Shown here one piece after another: positions 54,461-62,713 of a stretch of 64,000 bases of DNA; the first letter of the stretch is position 1; each line of letters starts with the position of its first letter. The notes below the pieces were generated by a model, which saw only the letters and a program-made list of their open reading frames with translations, was not told the origin of the DNA and searched no databases. Made by a program: the position numbers and the translations under genes. Source of the stretch: Phyllobacterium sp. T1293 (GTDB taxonomy: Bacteria > Pseudomonadota > Alphaproteobacteria > Rhizobiales > Rhizobiaceae); NCBI RefSeq assembly GCF_020731415.2, contig NZ_CP088275.1, positions 124,001 through 188,000 on the forward strand, in the 5' to 3' direction.

Positions 54461-55498
54461 TCAAATCACCTTGGCCGCCACCAGATAATTGGCTACGGCA
54501 CTAAATCTGCGTTCAGGAACAGGCGTTCCGATGCTGACAGCCTCAAGATCCTGTGCGAGTTCTTCATCCTCATACATCGGAATGGCCAGCGCCTGAGCCC
54601 GGGCAAGCATGACGTGATAATTATCTGCTGTAGAACGGCAGGTCAGTACGGGCACAGGTGTCTCTCCCGCCACATAGCGCACACCTATGACGAGGCGATC
54701 ACGGCTTATGATAAGAAGTGAACTGTGTTTGAGACCAACTCTCACCGCACTTGTGGCGCGCCGCTCTGCCAGCCGCTCACGTTGTACTGCCGGATCGCCT
54801 TCAATGTCCTTGCGCTCGCGCTTAAGCTCACTTTGCGTCATCTGCATTTCACGCAGGAACAACCAGCGTTGCAGCACAACATCAATGGCACCAACGATCA
54901 AAAAGGCAATGATCGTCGTTATCGCCAGCGGGCGAACCATCGCCCAAAAGGTTTCCTGCGTGCATGCGCCACCGCAGGAAGGCGATTGAAACAGAGCTTC
55001 CAGCCCCGACCGGAACACAATGATAAAAGCCACGCCGAGGCATGATATCTTCACGATGCCCTTCAGGAATTCCACGACGCTTTTCAGGGAGAATATCCGC
55101 TTGAAACCCGTCGTAGGACTGATCCGGCTGAAATCCGGCTTCAACGGGTCTGTCGAGAACACAAAGCCTCCGGTAATGGCCGCATTTGTAACTATGATGA
55201 TGGCAATTGTGATGATGAGGATAGGCAGTACGGATGTAAGGAAGCCGCCAATAGCTATCCGGGTCATTCGGTACAACACATCTGCAAACGGTTGTTCATA
55301 AAATCGCGCAGCTTCCTCGAACATTGATTCAGCGCGAAATTGCAGCGATGCCAATATGCTGGAAAGAAACACGATTCCACCCAGCAATGTCGCTCCCGAT
55401 ACCATGTCCGTGCTGTGCGCTACCTGTCCCTTCTCGCGCGCATCATCAATTTTCTTGTCTGACGCCGGCAGGTTTTTTTCTTCACTGGTATCTGTCAC
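54461..55498 (-). CDS. sctU: T3SS export apparatus switch protein SctU (YscU/FlhB family), NPTH motif absent
   Basis: A 345-residue membrane protein with four helices (about 33-52, 81-105, 143-165, 190-212) and a cytoplasmic C-terminal domain. It has the family start EEKNLPASDKKIDDAREKGQVAHSTD and TGFKRIFSLKSVVEFLKGIVKI. The self-cleavage motif NPTH, expected after SSLLII, is replaced by SRDR at 265-268; downstream LVIGVRYVAGETPVPVL aligns normally. It should still serve as a gate subunit but not self-cleave. The gene is divergent from the TPR lipoprotein gene. Confidence 0.9.
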   Translation of the reverse strand: MTDTSEEKNLPASDKKIDDAREKGQVAHSTDMVSGATLLGGIVFLSSILASLQFRAESMFEEAARFYEQPFADVLYRMTRIAIGGFLTSVLPILIITIAIIIVTNAAITGGFVFSTDPLKPDFSRISPTTGFKRIFSLKSVVEFLKGIVKISCLGVAFIIVFRSGLEALFQSPSCGGACTQETFWAMVRPLAITTIIAFLIVGAIDVVLQRWLFLREMQMTQSELKRERKDIEGDPAVQRERLAERRATSAVRVGLKHSSLLIISRDRLVIGVRYVAGETPVPVLTCRSTADNYHVMLARAQALAIPMYEDEELAQDLEAVSIGTPVPERRFSAVANYLVAAKVI

Positions 55499-55630
55499 TG
55501 CTCATATCCGCATTTCAGTCCGTCACTTGTGCCACAAACGGCAACGCTCACAAAACGAATTATGAAACTTGTGAAATTGATATCATATGCGCTATTGAGT
55601 TAGTTGTGAATATTCGCGGGGGAGAGTCGC

Positions 55631-56425
55631 ATGGCACTACGTTGGGCGAATGCTTTGGCATATGGCGGGGTACTGCTCGCGCTGTCCGGTTGTAATACCA
55701 CACCCGAAAAACCAACTCCGCAAATGACCGATCAAGCCCGGTTGATGAAACTTGCTGCCGATGTTGAGAAGCGTGGCGACAAGGGAACAGCGCTTGCGCT
55801 TTACGAACGCGCAGCAACATCCTCGACAGATCCGGCCATCCAGTTGCGCTTGGCAAAGGCGCGTGAGGCTGCGGATGATCTCGGAGGCGCCGAAACGGTT
55901 TATCGCAGCATCCTGACTGCAAACCCCAATAACAGTGAAGCATTGACGGGGTTGGGTTCAATACAGTTGCAGAGCGGCGATGCGCAGGGTGCCATTCGCT
56001 CGCTTACCGCGGCTGCAACGCAGAAGCCAACAGGCAGAATCTATAACAAGCTGGGCACAGCCTATATTCTGCTCGGTCAAACAGAAAATGCGGAAAGCGC
56101 TTTCAACAAGGCGCTCGCAATCGAACCCGGCAAGCTCGACACGCGCACTAATCTCGCATTGGCACAGGCAATTGGCGGAAAGTTCCCCGTTGCCACCTCG
56201 ACAATGCAGGAAGTGGTCAATTCGCCATTGGTGGAAAGACGCCAGCTTATCAATTACGCCGTTATCTTGCGTATGTCAGGCCGTACCGACGAAGCCCGTG
56301 CGGTCAATGTCCCTGAGATGACAGCAGCAGGCAAGGAAACCATCCTTCGTCAGGCTGCCAATGCTGTGACAATCAAAGATCCCGCATCCCGCGCCAAAGC
56401 GATCGGTGTGATCGCTTCCGGCTGA
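55631..56425 (+). CDS. TadD-like TPR lipoprotein of the T3SS locus
   Basis: A 264-residue lipoprotein (signal MALRWANALAYGGVLLALSGC, Cys21). Tetratricopeptide repeats follow: RGDKGTALALYERA, DLGGAETVYRSILTANPNNSEALTGLGSIQL, RIYNKLGTAYILLGQTENAESAFNKALAIEPG. It resembles TadD, a pilotin-like partner of the Tad secretin. GGGGGAG precedes the ATG. It probably helps insert the secretin 56921-58279 in the outer membrane. Confidence 0.8.
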   Translation: MALRWANALAYGGVLLALSGCNTTPEKPTPQMTDQARLMKLAADVEKRGDKGTALALYERAATSSTDPAIQLRLAKAREAADDLGGAETVYRSILTANPNNSEALTGLGSIQLQSGDAQGAIRSLTAAATQKPTGRIYNKLGTAYILLGQTENAESAFNKALAIEPGKLDTRTNLALAQAIGGKFPVATSTMQEVVNSPLVERRQLINYAVILRMSGRTDEARAVNVPEMTAAGKETILRQAANAVTIKDPASRAKAIGVIASG

Positions 56426-56433
56426 TGCGCATA

Positions 56434-56460
56434 GCAGGTTCTGCGTAAAGCGGAACCTGC
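56434..56460. terminator. Bidirectional terminator hairpin
   Basis: An 11-bp stem (GCAGGTTCTGC with GCGGAACCTGC, one G-U pair) and 5-nt loop between the converging TPR and CpaD-like genes. Confidence 0.7.
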
Positions 56461-56466
56461 CTGAAA

Positions 56467-56916
56467 TCAGTTTCCCCCAAGATTGGTGGTGGACTCCGCT
56501 GGCTTGCTTCCAACGCGCTCATCACCCTCGATTATGCGCTTGGCTGCCCGCGCAACGGGCGCTGCCATGGCCGGGCCCATGTCTCGACCGCGTACCAGAT
56601 CGCTCTCTTTTTCCGCCATCAGTTGCAGATTGAGATTGTTGGCGCACCCTGAAGGCAGATACAGCGCATCCGGCGTATTGTCAGGTGTAGTACATGCGTC
56701 CGGAACAAGCATTCTGCCCTCAGCGGCATAACCTTTCTCACCAGGCCTGTCATACCCCTTGCGCACGATCTTGCCTTTGCTGCCTGCCGCAACAGGGCCC
56801 GTGGAAACATAGTGATAATTGGGGGAATAGGGTTCAGGCTGGGTCTGGCAACCACCCACACCCAAGAGGGCGCACAACCCGGCAAAATGAAGGATCTGGC
56901 GTGGGCTTATTTTCAT
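56467..56916 (-). CDS. Short CpaD-like lipoprotein of the T3SS locus
   Basis: A 149-residue lipoprotein from ATG 56916 (GGGAG 8 nt upstream); lipobox GVGGC. The middle reads LPSGCANNLNLQLMAEKESDLVRGRDMGPAMA, a CpaD (Tad pilus) hallmark. CpaD is usually longer, so this is a reduced version. CpaD accompanies CpaC in Tad pili, and here the secretin gene lies immediately upstream. Confidence 0.75.
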   Translation of the reverse strand: MKISPRQILHFAGLCALLGVGGCQTQPEPYSPNYHYVSTGPVAAGSKGKIVRKGYDRPGEKGYAAEGRMLVPDACTTPDNTPDALYLPSGCANNLNLQLMAEKESDLVRGRDMGPAMAAPVARAAKRIIEGDERVGSKPAESTTNLGGN

Positions 56917-56920
56917 ATTC

Positions 56921-58279
56921 TTAATCTCCCACATAGAACCCGTATCCTTTTTTCGCTACCTGCCGTTTCTTGGCAACCGGCGCAGACAGCGCACCACTTG
57001 GACTGTCGAGCGGCGTTTTCAGCGACCTGTCGGATCGTGGCTGAACCAGATAGGGCGTTATGAGAATGACAAGCTCGGTCTCATTGCGTTGAAACTTTTT
57101 CGATTTGAACAGGCTTCCAAGGATCGGAACGTCGCCAAGAATAGGTGTTTTTTCCAGTTCCCGCGTCTCTTCCCGTTGAAATAGACCCGCTATGGCAAAT
57201 GTCTGACCACTGCCAATTTCGACGGTTGTATCGGCCCTGCGAACCTTGAAACCCGGCACACTGATACCGCCGATAGAGACACCCGTGGCAGCCGAGATCG
57301 TGCTGACCTCAGGTTTTACCTGCAGCGAAATGCGGTTGTTGGGAAGAAGCGCCGGCGTGAATTGCAGCGAGACACCAAATTGCTTGTATTCAATACCGAT
57401 TTGCCGGTCGCCAGCTGGGACTGGAATCGGTACCTCGCCACCGGCGAGGAAACTCGCAGTCTGACCGGTTACAGCTGTGATATTCGGCTCCGCGAGAACC
57501 GTCAAAATGCCGTTGTTCTGCAGGGCGTCCAGCAGAACATCAACATTCACATTCCCTGTACCAAGATGCGCATTGATGCCACCGGGAACCGTCGCAAGAG
57601 GACTACCCTTTACGATGCCAAATGAGAATGAGCCGCTATCAATCAAGGCGCTCCAGTTCAATCCATAACGTTCGAGCGAATTGCGCGAAACTTCCGCAAA
57701 TCGCACGCGGATATTGACCTGATTGGCACCCTGTATCGTGGTATTGTTGACAGGAGGGTTGCCGGGCTTTGCATAGGACTGGATGACCGATTCCGTATCC
57801 ACCGCTTCGCCGACCGACCGGGCTTTACCCGTTGCAACCGTCTTTTCACCAAAGAGCTTTACATCGATGACCGTGTTGGGCTGCAACGTCTTCATCGACT
57901 GTTTTGCAGGGTCCGTATTGCCTGAAATAATAAGCTTCATCGTCCCGCGCAAACTCTGGTCCGCATTGAGCGCAATGAGGTTGGTGGTACCGACAGCTGA
58001 ACCGAACACGTAGATTGCTCCGGGGGAGACGACGCGAACATCGGCTATCTGGGTGTCAGCAACAAAGACTGACTCAACGGGCTGGTCAAAACGGATAATG
58101 ACACCCTGCCCCTGTATCAGTTTCAACGGCTGACCGGTCATCGCATCCACGCTGATTGTTTGCGAGAACGCAGTTCCGTCCATGAAGATCATCGATATTG
58201 CGCCCAGAAGCAGAGCACACAGCATCATGCCGCGCCGCCAGCCAAGGGACCGTTTTATATTGAGTATCAGGTATTTCAC
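56921..58279 (-). CDS. Outer-membrane secretin of CpaC/Tad type (T3SS SctC core)
   Basis: About 452 residues from GTG 58279 (GGGGGA 7-8 nt upstream); the ATG at 58336 lacks a ribosome site and overlaps sctV. After the signal peptide comes a pilus-type N-domain (IIRFDQPVESVFVADTQIADVRVVSPGAIYVFGS) and then a secretin barrel: VRFAEVSRNSLERYGLNW, GGEVPIPV, VSLQFTPALL, TTVEIGSGQTFAIAGLF and FQRNETELVILITPYLV. It forms the outer ring; the missing T3SS N-domains are on the separate protein at 62714-63385. Confidence 0.88.
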   Translation of the reverse strand: MKYLILNIKRSLGWRRGMMLCALLLGAISMIFMDGTAFSQTISVDAMTGQPLKLIQGQGVIIRFDQPVESVFVADTQIADVRVVSPGAIYVFGSAVGTTNLIALNADQSLRGTMKLIISGNTDPAKQSMKTLQPNTVIDVKLFGEKTVATGKARSVGEAVDTESVIQSYAKPGNPPVNNTTIQGANQVNIRVRFAEVSRNSLERYGLNWSALIDSGSFSFGIVKGSPLATVPGGINAHLGTGNVNVDVLLDALQNNGILTVLAEPNITAVTGQTASFLAGGEVPIPVPAGDRQIGIEYKQFGVSLQFTPALLPNNRISLQVKPEVSTISAATGVSIGGISVPGFKVRRADTTVEIGSGQTFAIAGLFQREETRELEKTPILGDVPILGSLFKSKKFQRNETELVILITPYLVQPRSDRSLKTPLDSPSGALSAPVAKKRQVAKKGYGFYVGD

Positions 58280-58310
58280 TATTCTGGGTCCCCCGACCTT
58301 GCATGCCGGA

Positions 58311-60425
58311 CTATCCGGCAGTTTCCGTCTGGTCATTGCGTTCAGCCTTCAGCGATGAAGGTTTTTCCGGTGCAGGCAGTGCGATAGTTGCCAGTGATTG
58401 CACATTGAATTCAGAGGCGATCTCTTGATAGGAAAGCACCGGGATATCGACATTCTGGCCAGCAAGAACGCTGTAAATCTGCCTGCGAATATCAATCGAT
58501 GTCAGCACCGAGCGCTTCAACATCGGGTCGCCGGAATTCAGGAGCGCGCTGATCTGATCAATGAGCGGCTTCAACACATCGTCCTGTATATAGTTGCCTT
58601 GTCTCAACGCCGTCCGGATCGCTTCTTCAATCTGCCGTGTCAGAATAAACACCGGAATGATCCGGTTTTTCTCGGCACGGCGATGGCTGATCTGCCGTGC
58701 CAGACCGCCCCGAACAAGTTCGGCCATCTGATGAGCATTTTCGACTTGTGGTGCATTTTCCACGATCGTTTCAAGGATGGCCCGCATATTGGTGATAGGC
58801 ACATCTTCCTCGACAAGACGGCGCAAAACCTCGGAAATCTTCTGCACCGAAGAGACTTCAACCGCTTCCTTCACCAATTCCCCGTATTGGCTTTCGCAAG
58901 CGGCAAGCAGGGCTTTTGTTTCCTGAATGCCGGCGAAATGCGAAGCATAGCGCCGCAAGGCGTGGAACATGATTTCAAGAAGAACAGCATCAGGAGCGTG
59001 AAATGTTATGCCCGCATCAATGAGCTGCTGCTCGTGCTGCTTGTGAACCCAATAGGTCGATCTGCGGCCTATAAGCGATCCCGCATCCTCATAGTCTATG
59101 CTCATCAAATCCAGATCTGTCGCTGAATCCAGAACAAGAAGATGCTCGGGTTCGATCGCACCCTCGACAATCGGCACACCCTCAAGATCAATGCGGAAAT
59201 CGTTCTTGTCGCCATCTTCGGTTGGCCAGAGCTGGGCTTGCGGAATATTGATGCCGAGATCAATGAAGATACGGCGCTTGATTGTATCGGCACCCGAGTT
59301 GAACTTTTCGGCTGAAATCGCCTTGCCAAGGTCCTCACCAAGCCAGACTGCCAGTCGCGACATGGTTTCACGCGATGGTTCCGGTGCCGCAGGTTCCACG
59401 TCCCTGCTTTCATTTTCGAGCGCAAAGACTGCATTTTCAGCCTTGATCTGACGCTTACGCATGAATGCCAAGCCGCCAGCCACGGCTGCAAGGGACAGAA
59501 AAACAGTCACGGGCATGCCTGGGACAAAGGCAAGCAGGAAAAGGATGACGGCGGCGAGAGAGATCGCGCGCGGATCGGCACCAAGCTGGCCAATGATTTC
59601 GGTTCCCAGATCCTGATTACCGTGCGAAGCAACGCGCGTTACGACTGCGCCCGAAGCGACGGAGACAAGCAGCGCCGGTATCTGGGCAATCAGACCGTCA
59701 CCGACAGTCAGCAGCGAATAGGTATGAGCCGCCTCGCCAAAGGACAGTCCACGCTGCCAGATACCAATGCTGAGGCCACCGATCAAATTGATACCGATAA
59801 TGATAATACCGGCAATGGCATCGCCCTTGATGAATTTCATAGCGCCGTCCATGGCGCCATAAAATTGGTTTTCCCGTTCGAGATTCTGCCGTTTGACCTT
59901 GGCTTCAGCCGCGTCTATGTCGCCATTGCGCACTTCATTGTCGATACTGATCTGCTTGCCCGGCAACGCGTCAAGTGTGAAACGCGCGGCCACCTCCGCC
60001 ACACGTTCCGCGCCTTTGGTGATAACCACGAACTGGGCAACGGTGATCACGAGGAAGACAACGAGGCCAACGACAATCTCGCCGCCCACGACAAAATTCC
60101 CGAATGTATTGACCACATCGCCAGCGTCCGCCTGCAGCAGGATAAGACGCGTTGTCGTGATGGTAAGAGACAGGCGAAACAATGTTCCCAGCAAGACCAC
60201 AGATGGCAGCGCCGAGAACTCCACAGGCTTGGAAATATAGAAAGCAACGATCAGCACCATCAAGCTGAAAGCGAGATTGATCCCGATCAATACATCGACC
60301 ATTACGGTTGGCAAAGGCAGGATCATCATGCTGATTGCCAATAGCACCATGATGGCCACGACCAGATCGGTGCGCTTTGCCGCCATGCGGGCCAATTGGT
60401 TCAACTGCAGGAGTATCTTCATCAT
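58311..60425 (-). CDS. sctV: T3SS export gate protein SctV (FlhA/LcrD family)
   Basis: A 704-residue protein. About eight N-terminal helices (17-330) and the FHIPEP-family region LGTLFRLSLTITTTRLIL...VITKGAERVAEVAARFTLDALPGKQ, NQFYGAMDGAMKFIKGDAIAGI and SLLTVGDGLIAQIPALLVS are intact. The C-terminal cytoplasmic ring has ILETIVENAPQVENAHQMAELVRGGLARQI. It conducts substrates in the T3SS and distinguishes this locus from a flagellar one by gene context. It overlaps sctY by 4 bp. Confidence 0.95.
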   Translation of the reverse strand: MMKILLQLNQLARMAAKRTDLVVAIMVLLAISMMILPLPTVMVDVLIGINLAFSLMVLIVAFYISKPVEFSALPSVVLLGTLFRLSLTITTTRLILLQADAGDVVNTFGNFVVGGEIVVGLVVFLVITVAQFVVITKGAERVAEVAARFTLDALPGKQISIDNEVRNGDIDAAEAKVKRQNLERENQFYGAMDGAMKFIKGDAIAGIIIIGINLIGGLSIGIWQRGLSFGEAAHTYSLLTVGDGLIAQIPALLVSVASGAVVTRVASHGNQDLGTEIIGQLGADPRAISLAAVILFLLAFVPGMPVTVFLSLAAVAGGLAFMRKRQIKAENAVFALENESRDVEPAAPEPSRETMSRLAVWLGEDLGKAISAEKFNSGADTIKRRIFIDLGINIPQAQLWPTEDGDKNDFRIDLEGVPIVEGAIEPEHLLVLDSATDLDLMSIDYEDAGSLIGRRSTYWVHKQHEQQLIDAGITFHAPDAVLLEIMFHALRRYASHFAGIQETKALLAACESQYGELVKEAVEVSSVQKISEVLRRLVEEDVPITNMRAILETIVENAPQVENAHQMAELVRGGLARQISHRRAEKNRIIPVFILTRQIEEAIRTALRQGNYIQDDVLKPLIDQISALLNSGDPMLKRSVLTSIDIRRQIYSVLAGQNVDIPVLSYQEIASEFNVQSLATIALPAPEKPSSLKAERNDQTETAG

Positions 60426-60781
60426 CGCGATCCCGCCGGAGCAGTCGAGGATGCGGATCTCTTGGTCATGAAGTCAGAGAACGTTTCACGGGCTTCCTGA
60501 TACTGGCCCGCCGTCCACAAGGCGCGGCTCTCCAGCGCTGCCAATTCCAGCTCAAACTCCTCACCCAATCCTGCAATGCGATCGATGGTCGTCAGTGCGC
60601 GGGCGGCCGCGCCCTGTTCGATGAACACCACGGCAAGCGTCTTGAGAATGGTCACATCGTCAGGCGCAATACGCGCTGCAAGCAGCAGGAATACCAGACC
60701 GCGATCCAGATTTCCTGCCCGCCAATAGAGCCGACCTAAAGTATGAAGATATTCGGCGCTTTCACGCTCGCTGAAGTTCAA
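60422..60781 (-). CDS. SctY-like TPR chaperone of the T3SS
   Basis: A 119-residue protein of TPR type (AEYLHTLGRLYWRAGNLDRGLVFLLLAARIAPDDVTILKTLAVVFIEQGAAARALTTIDRI). Size, fold and place directly upstream of sctV match SctY (YscY, rhizobial y4yS). It starts with TTG preceded by GAGG at 9 nt, inside the end of the upstream gene. It likely binds SctX and SctV to help early substrate export. Confidence 0.78.
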   Translation of the reverse strand: MNFSERESAEYLHTLGRLYWRAGNLDRGLVFLLLAARIAPDDVTILKTLAVVFIEQGAAARALTTIDRIAGLGEEFELELAALESRALWTAGQYQEARETFSDFMTKRSASSTAPAGSR

Positions 60782-61157
60782 CGGACTTTACCTCTGCAAT
60801 TCGACCGTTCACATCCCGGCATTTATCAATTTCTTCCTGCATCAACTCCGCTGCGATGGCGGCAATTTCCGACCCAAGTTCGAGAACGGGCAAGACATGT
60901 TCCAGAATGTGCAGAAGCATTTCTTCGCTGTGGAAGCCCTTCAGCTTGCCGATTGCAGATGTATCAACCCGCGAAAATTTGTCCGTACGCTTGCGGTTTG
61001 CATTCTTCCCGCGTTCGTTGAAAAGCTTGGTGCTGCGCAGCGCTGCTTCAAAAGACTGAACATCCGTTGCTGCATTCGCGCCGGCACGATCACCAACAGT
61101 CGGCAACAGCCGTTCCGCCCGCTCCCGCCCTTCTGTACGACGCAGATCAAGCGCCAT
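60762..61157 (-). CDS. Probable SctX-type T3SS protein
   Basis: A 131-residue protein without recognised domain. Its size, helical C-terminus (EMLLHILEHVLPVLELGSEIAAIAAELMQEEIDKC) and place in the X-Y-V gene order, overlapping sctY, suggest SctX (YscX), an early exported partner of SctY. Sequence similarity is too weak to be certain. GGGGAGAG precedes the ATG. Confidence 0.5.
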   Translation of the reverse strand: MALDLRRTEGRERAERLLPTVGDRAGANAATDVQSFEAALRSTKLFNERGKNANRKRTDKFSRVDTSAIGKLKGFHSEEMLLHILEHVLPVLELGSEIAAIAAELMQEEIDKCRDVNGRIAEVKSVELQRA

Positions 61158-61176
61158 TGGCCTCTCTCCCCGCCCG

Positions 61177-62082
61177 TTAGAATGTCAATGTGAATTCTTC
61201 GACATTGCGCTTGACGACAAGCCTGTCAGCCCCGATCTCCTTGATGATCCAACCATCCTCCAGCGCGGCGCCCGTGTAGAGACGCGAACCGTCAGCTGCA
61301 ATTGCGTAGGGTTTTTCTCCGAACCAGATCGCCTGCAATTTGAACTTTGGTTGAATCTTCTTTGCCACTTCATGCACGCTGCTCGACACGACGTTGTGGC
61401 TGCCATACTGGCTGTCAAATCTGTACTGGACATCAGCCCATTTCTTCATCTGTTCCTGGTCAACTGCGCCGTCCACATGGACACGCGAGCCATCCCACTG
61501 AACATCCAGAGCACTAAGGCCATTGTCCGCCAGCATCTGGTTGAGCACCTGCTGGGGATCAGCCGCAGCCGAAACATCGGGAACAACCTGCGATGCAGCG
61601 GCAATTGTCGAACTCGTACGACCACCATCAAGATTGCTGGCAACACCAGCCTGAACGAGTGCGATCGACAGGCCCAACAGCGCCACGCAACCACCGAACA
61701 ACCCGACTTTGCGCAAAGGCTGAAGATAGGGTTGCAGACTATGCCGCGCATTGGCTGGACCATCCAGAACCATGGAGACACCGCCAGCCAAGATTTTCAC
61801 GGGCAGCTTGGTGCGCATTCCCTTACCGACATCAAGTTTTGTGCGGTCATTAATGATCACTTCGCCGCCATGGGCGCCGATAACCACCATTGCTCCGGCA
61901 CGGCGAATAGAAAAGTGCCGACTCTCTATCGAGCTGTCACTCAGAAAGAGGTCACAATCCGTTGACGAGCCGATCTCGCAATCGTCAGTGGAAATGGGAA
62001 CGGTTACGCCGCGATGGACACCATCAAGAACATTCAACGTCAATTCACTTGTGGCGCCAGAAATTTGCTTCATCAACATCAT
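61177..62082 (-). CDS. sctD: T3SS inner-membrane ring protein SctD
   Basis: About 301 residues from ATG 62082 (62079 and 62073 also possible). The N-terminal FHA-like cytoplasmic domain reads LTLNVLDGVHRGVTVPISTDDCEIGSSTDCDLFLSDSSIESRHFSI; one helix follows near GLFGGCVALLGLSIALVQAGVA; and a periplasmic BON-type domain contains LDVQWDGSRVHVDGAVDQEQ. It is short for SctD. It lies 19 bp before sctX. Confidence 0.85.
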   Translation of the reverse strand: MMLMKQISGATSELTLNVLDGVHRGVTVPISTDDCEIGSSTDCDLFLSDSSIESRHFSIRRAGAMVVIGAHGGEVIINDRTKLDVGKGMRTKLPVKILAGGVSMVLDGPANARHSLQPYLQPLRKVGLFGGCVALLGLSIALVQAGVASNLDGGRTSSTIAAASQVVPDVSAAADPQQVLNQMLADNGLSALDVQWDGSRVHVDGAVDQEQMKKWADVQYRFDSQYGSHNVVSSSVHEVAKKIQPKFKLQAIWFGEKPYAIAADGSRLYTGAALEDGWIIKEIGADRLVVKRNVEEFTLTF

Positions 62083-62184
62083 GTGAAACCTGCATTTGTT
62101 GTGGTCGCCAGCATTCGCACCCCATGGCGCGCGCAAAGAAAAAAGAGAGCGGACGGCTTGGGGCCATCCGCTCTCCGGTAGAAG

Positions 62185-62355
62185 TTAGCCAATTTTTGCC
62201 TTGGCGATATCCAGAACGCTCTGACCATCCATTGTAGCAAGCTTTGTCTGCGTTGCTTCTTTCTGGATGCGATCAAATGCTTCCTTCAGGGAAGCAAGAT
62301 TGCTGTCGAAGTTGGTGGATGATGAGGAAGCGTTTACGGAACCTGACTGAGCCAT
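62185..62355 (-). CDS. Small Ser/Asn-rich helical protein, candidate T3SS needle subunit
   Basis: A 56-residue protein (MAQSGSVNASSSSTNFDSNL, then helical LKEAFDRIQKEATQTKLA, ending DGQSVLDIAKAKIG). AAGGGA lies 7 nt before the ATG. A polar head, an amphipathic helical hairpin and no Cys or Trp fit needle proteins (SctF/NopA-like, usually 60-85 residues). It is the first gene of the minus-strand T3SS unit next to sctD. No firm sequence match, so a needle or small secreted protein is inferred. Confidence 0.5.
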   Translation of the reverse strand: MAQSGSVNASSSSTNFDSNLASLKEAFDRIQKEATQTKLATMDGQSVLDIAKAKIG

Positions 62356-62713
62356 GATGAATCCCTTTTGCGTTTCAATTAACCATCAGCTCGACACTGC
62401 GAGCCTTGTTAAAGCACAAATCAGTGCTAACTCACAACTAACAGCATACTCATATGTTGGCAATATTACAGAAAGGAGATCGGACTTACCAATCACTCTT
62501 TTGTCTTACAAATATTACAACGCAGCCTTGGGAAGATGGATCGATCTCTCATTAATGCATTGTTTTACAACATGTTTCTTATCCAGCACAGATAATATCG
62601 CGGCGCTTATATGAGGTTTCAAACACTCACAGATGCATCACAATAACATTGACAGTGAATACTCACAATTGTAATCCTTCAACGGTGAGTTTGCTGAACC
62701 GGGATGTGAAAGC
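62356..62713. promoter_or_regulatory. Divergent T3SS promoter region
   Basis: A 358-bp A+T-rich gap between the two T3SS transcription units. ACTCACA occurs at 62429, 62626 and 62661, and AATATTACA at 62463 and 62512. Similar TCACAA/TTGTGA words appear before the divergent sctU-TPR pair. These may be regulator sites; no rhizobial tts-box was recognised. Confidence 0.45.

Noticed and set aside
56921..58279. A stand-alone Tad pilus locus
   Set aside because: No Tad ATPase (CpaF), TadB/C or pilin gene is present; all neighbours are T3SS genes.
58311..60425. Flagellar FlhA
   Set aside because: The gene lies with sctD, sctY, a secretin and an SctC N-domain gene; no flagellar genes are present.
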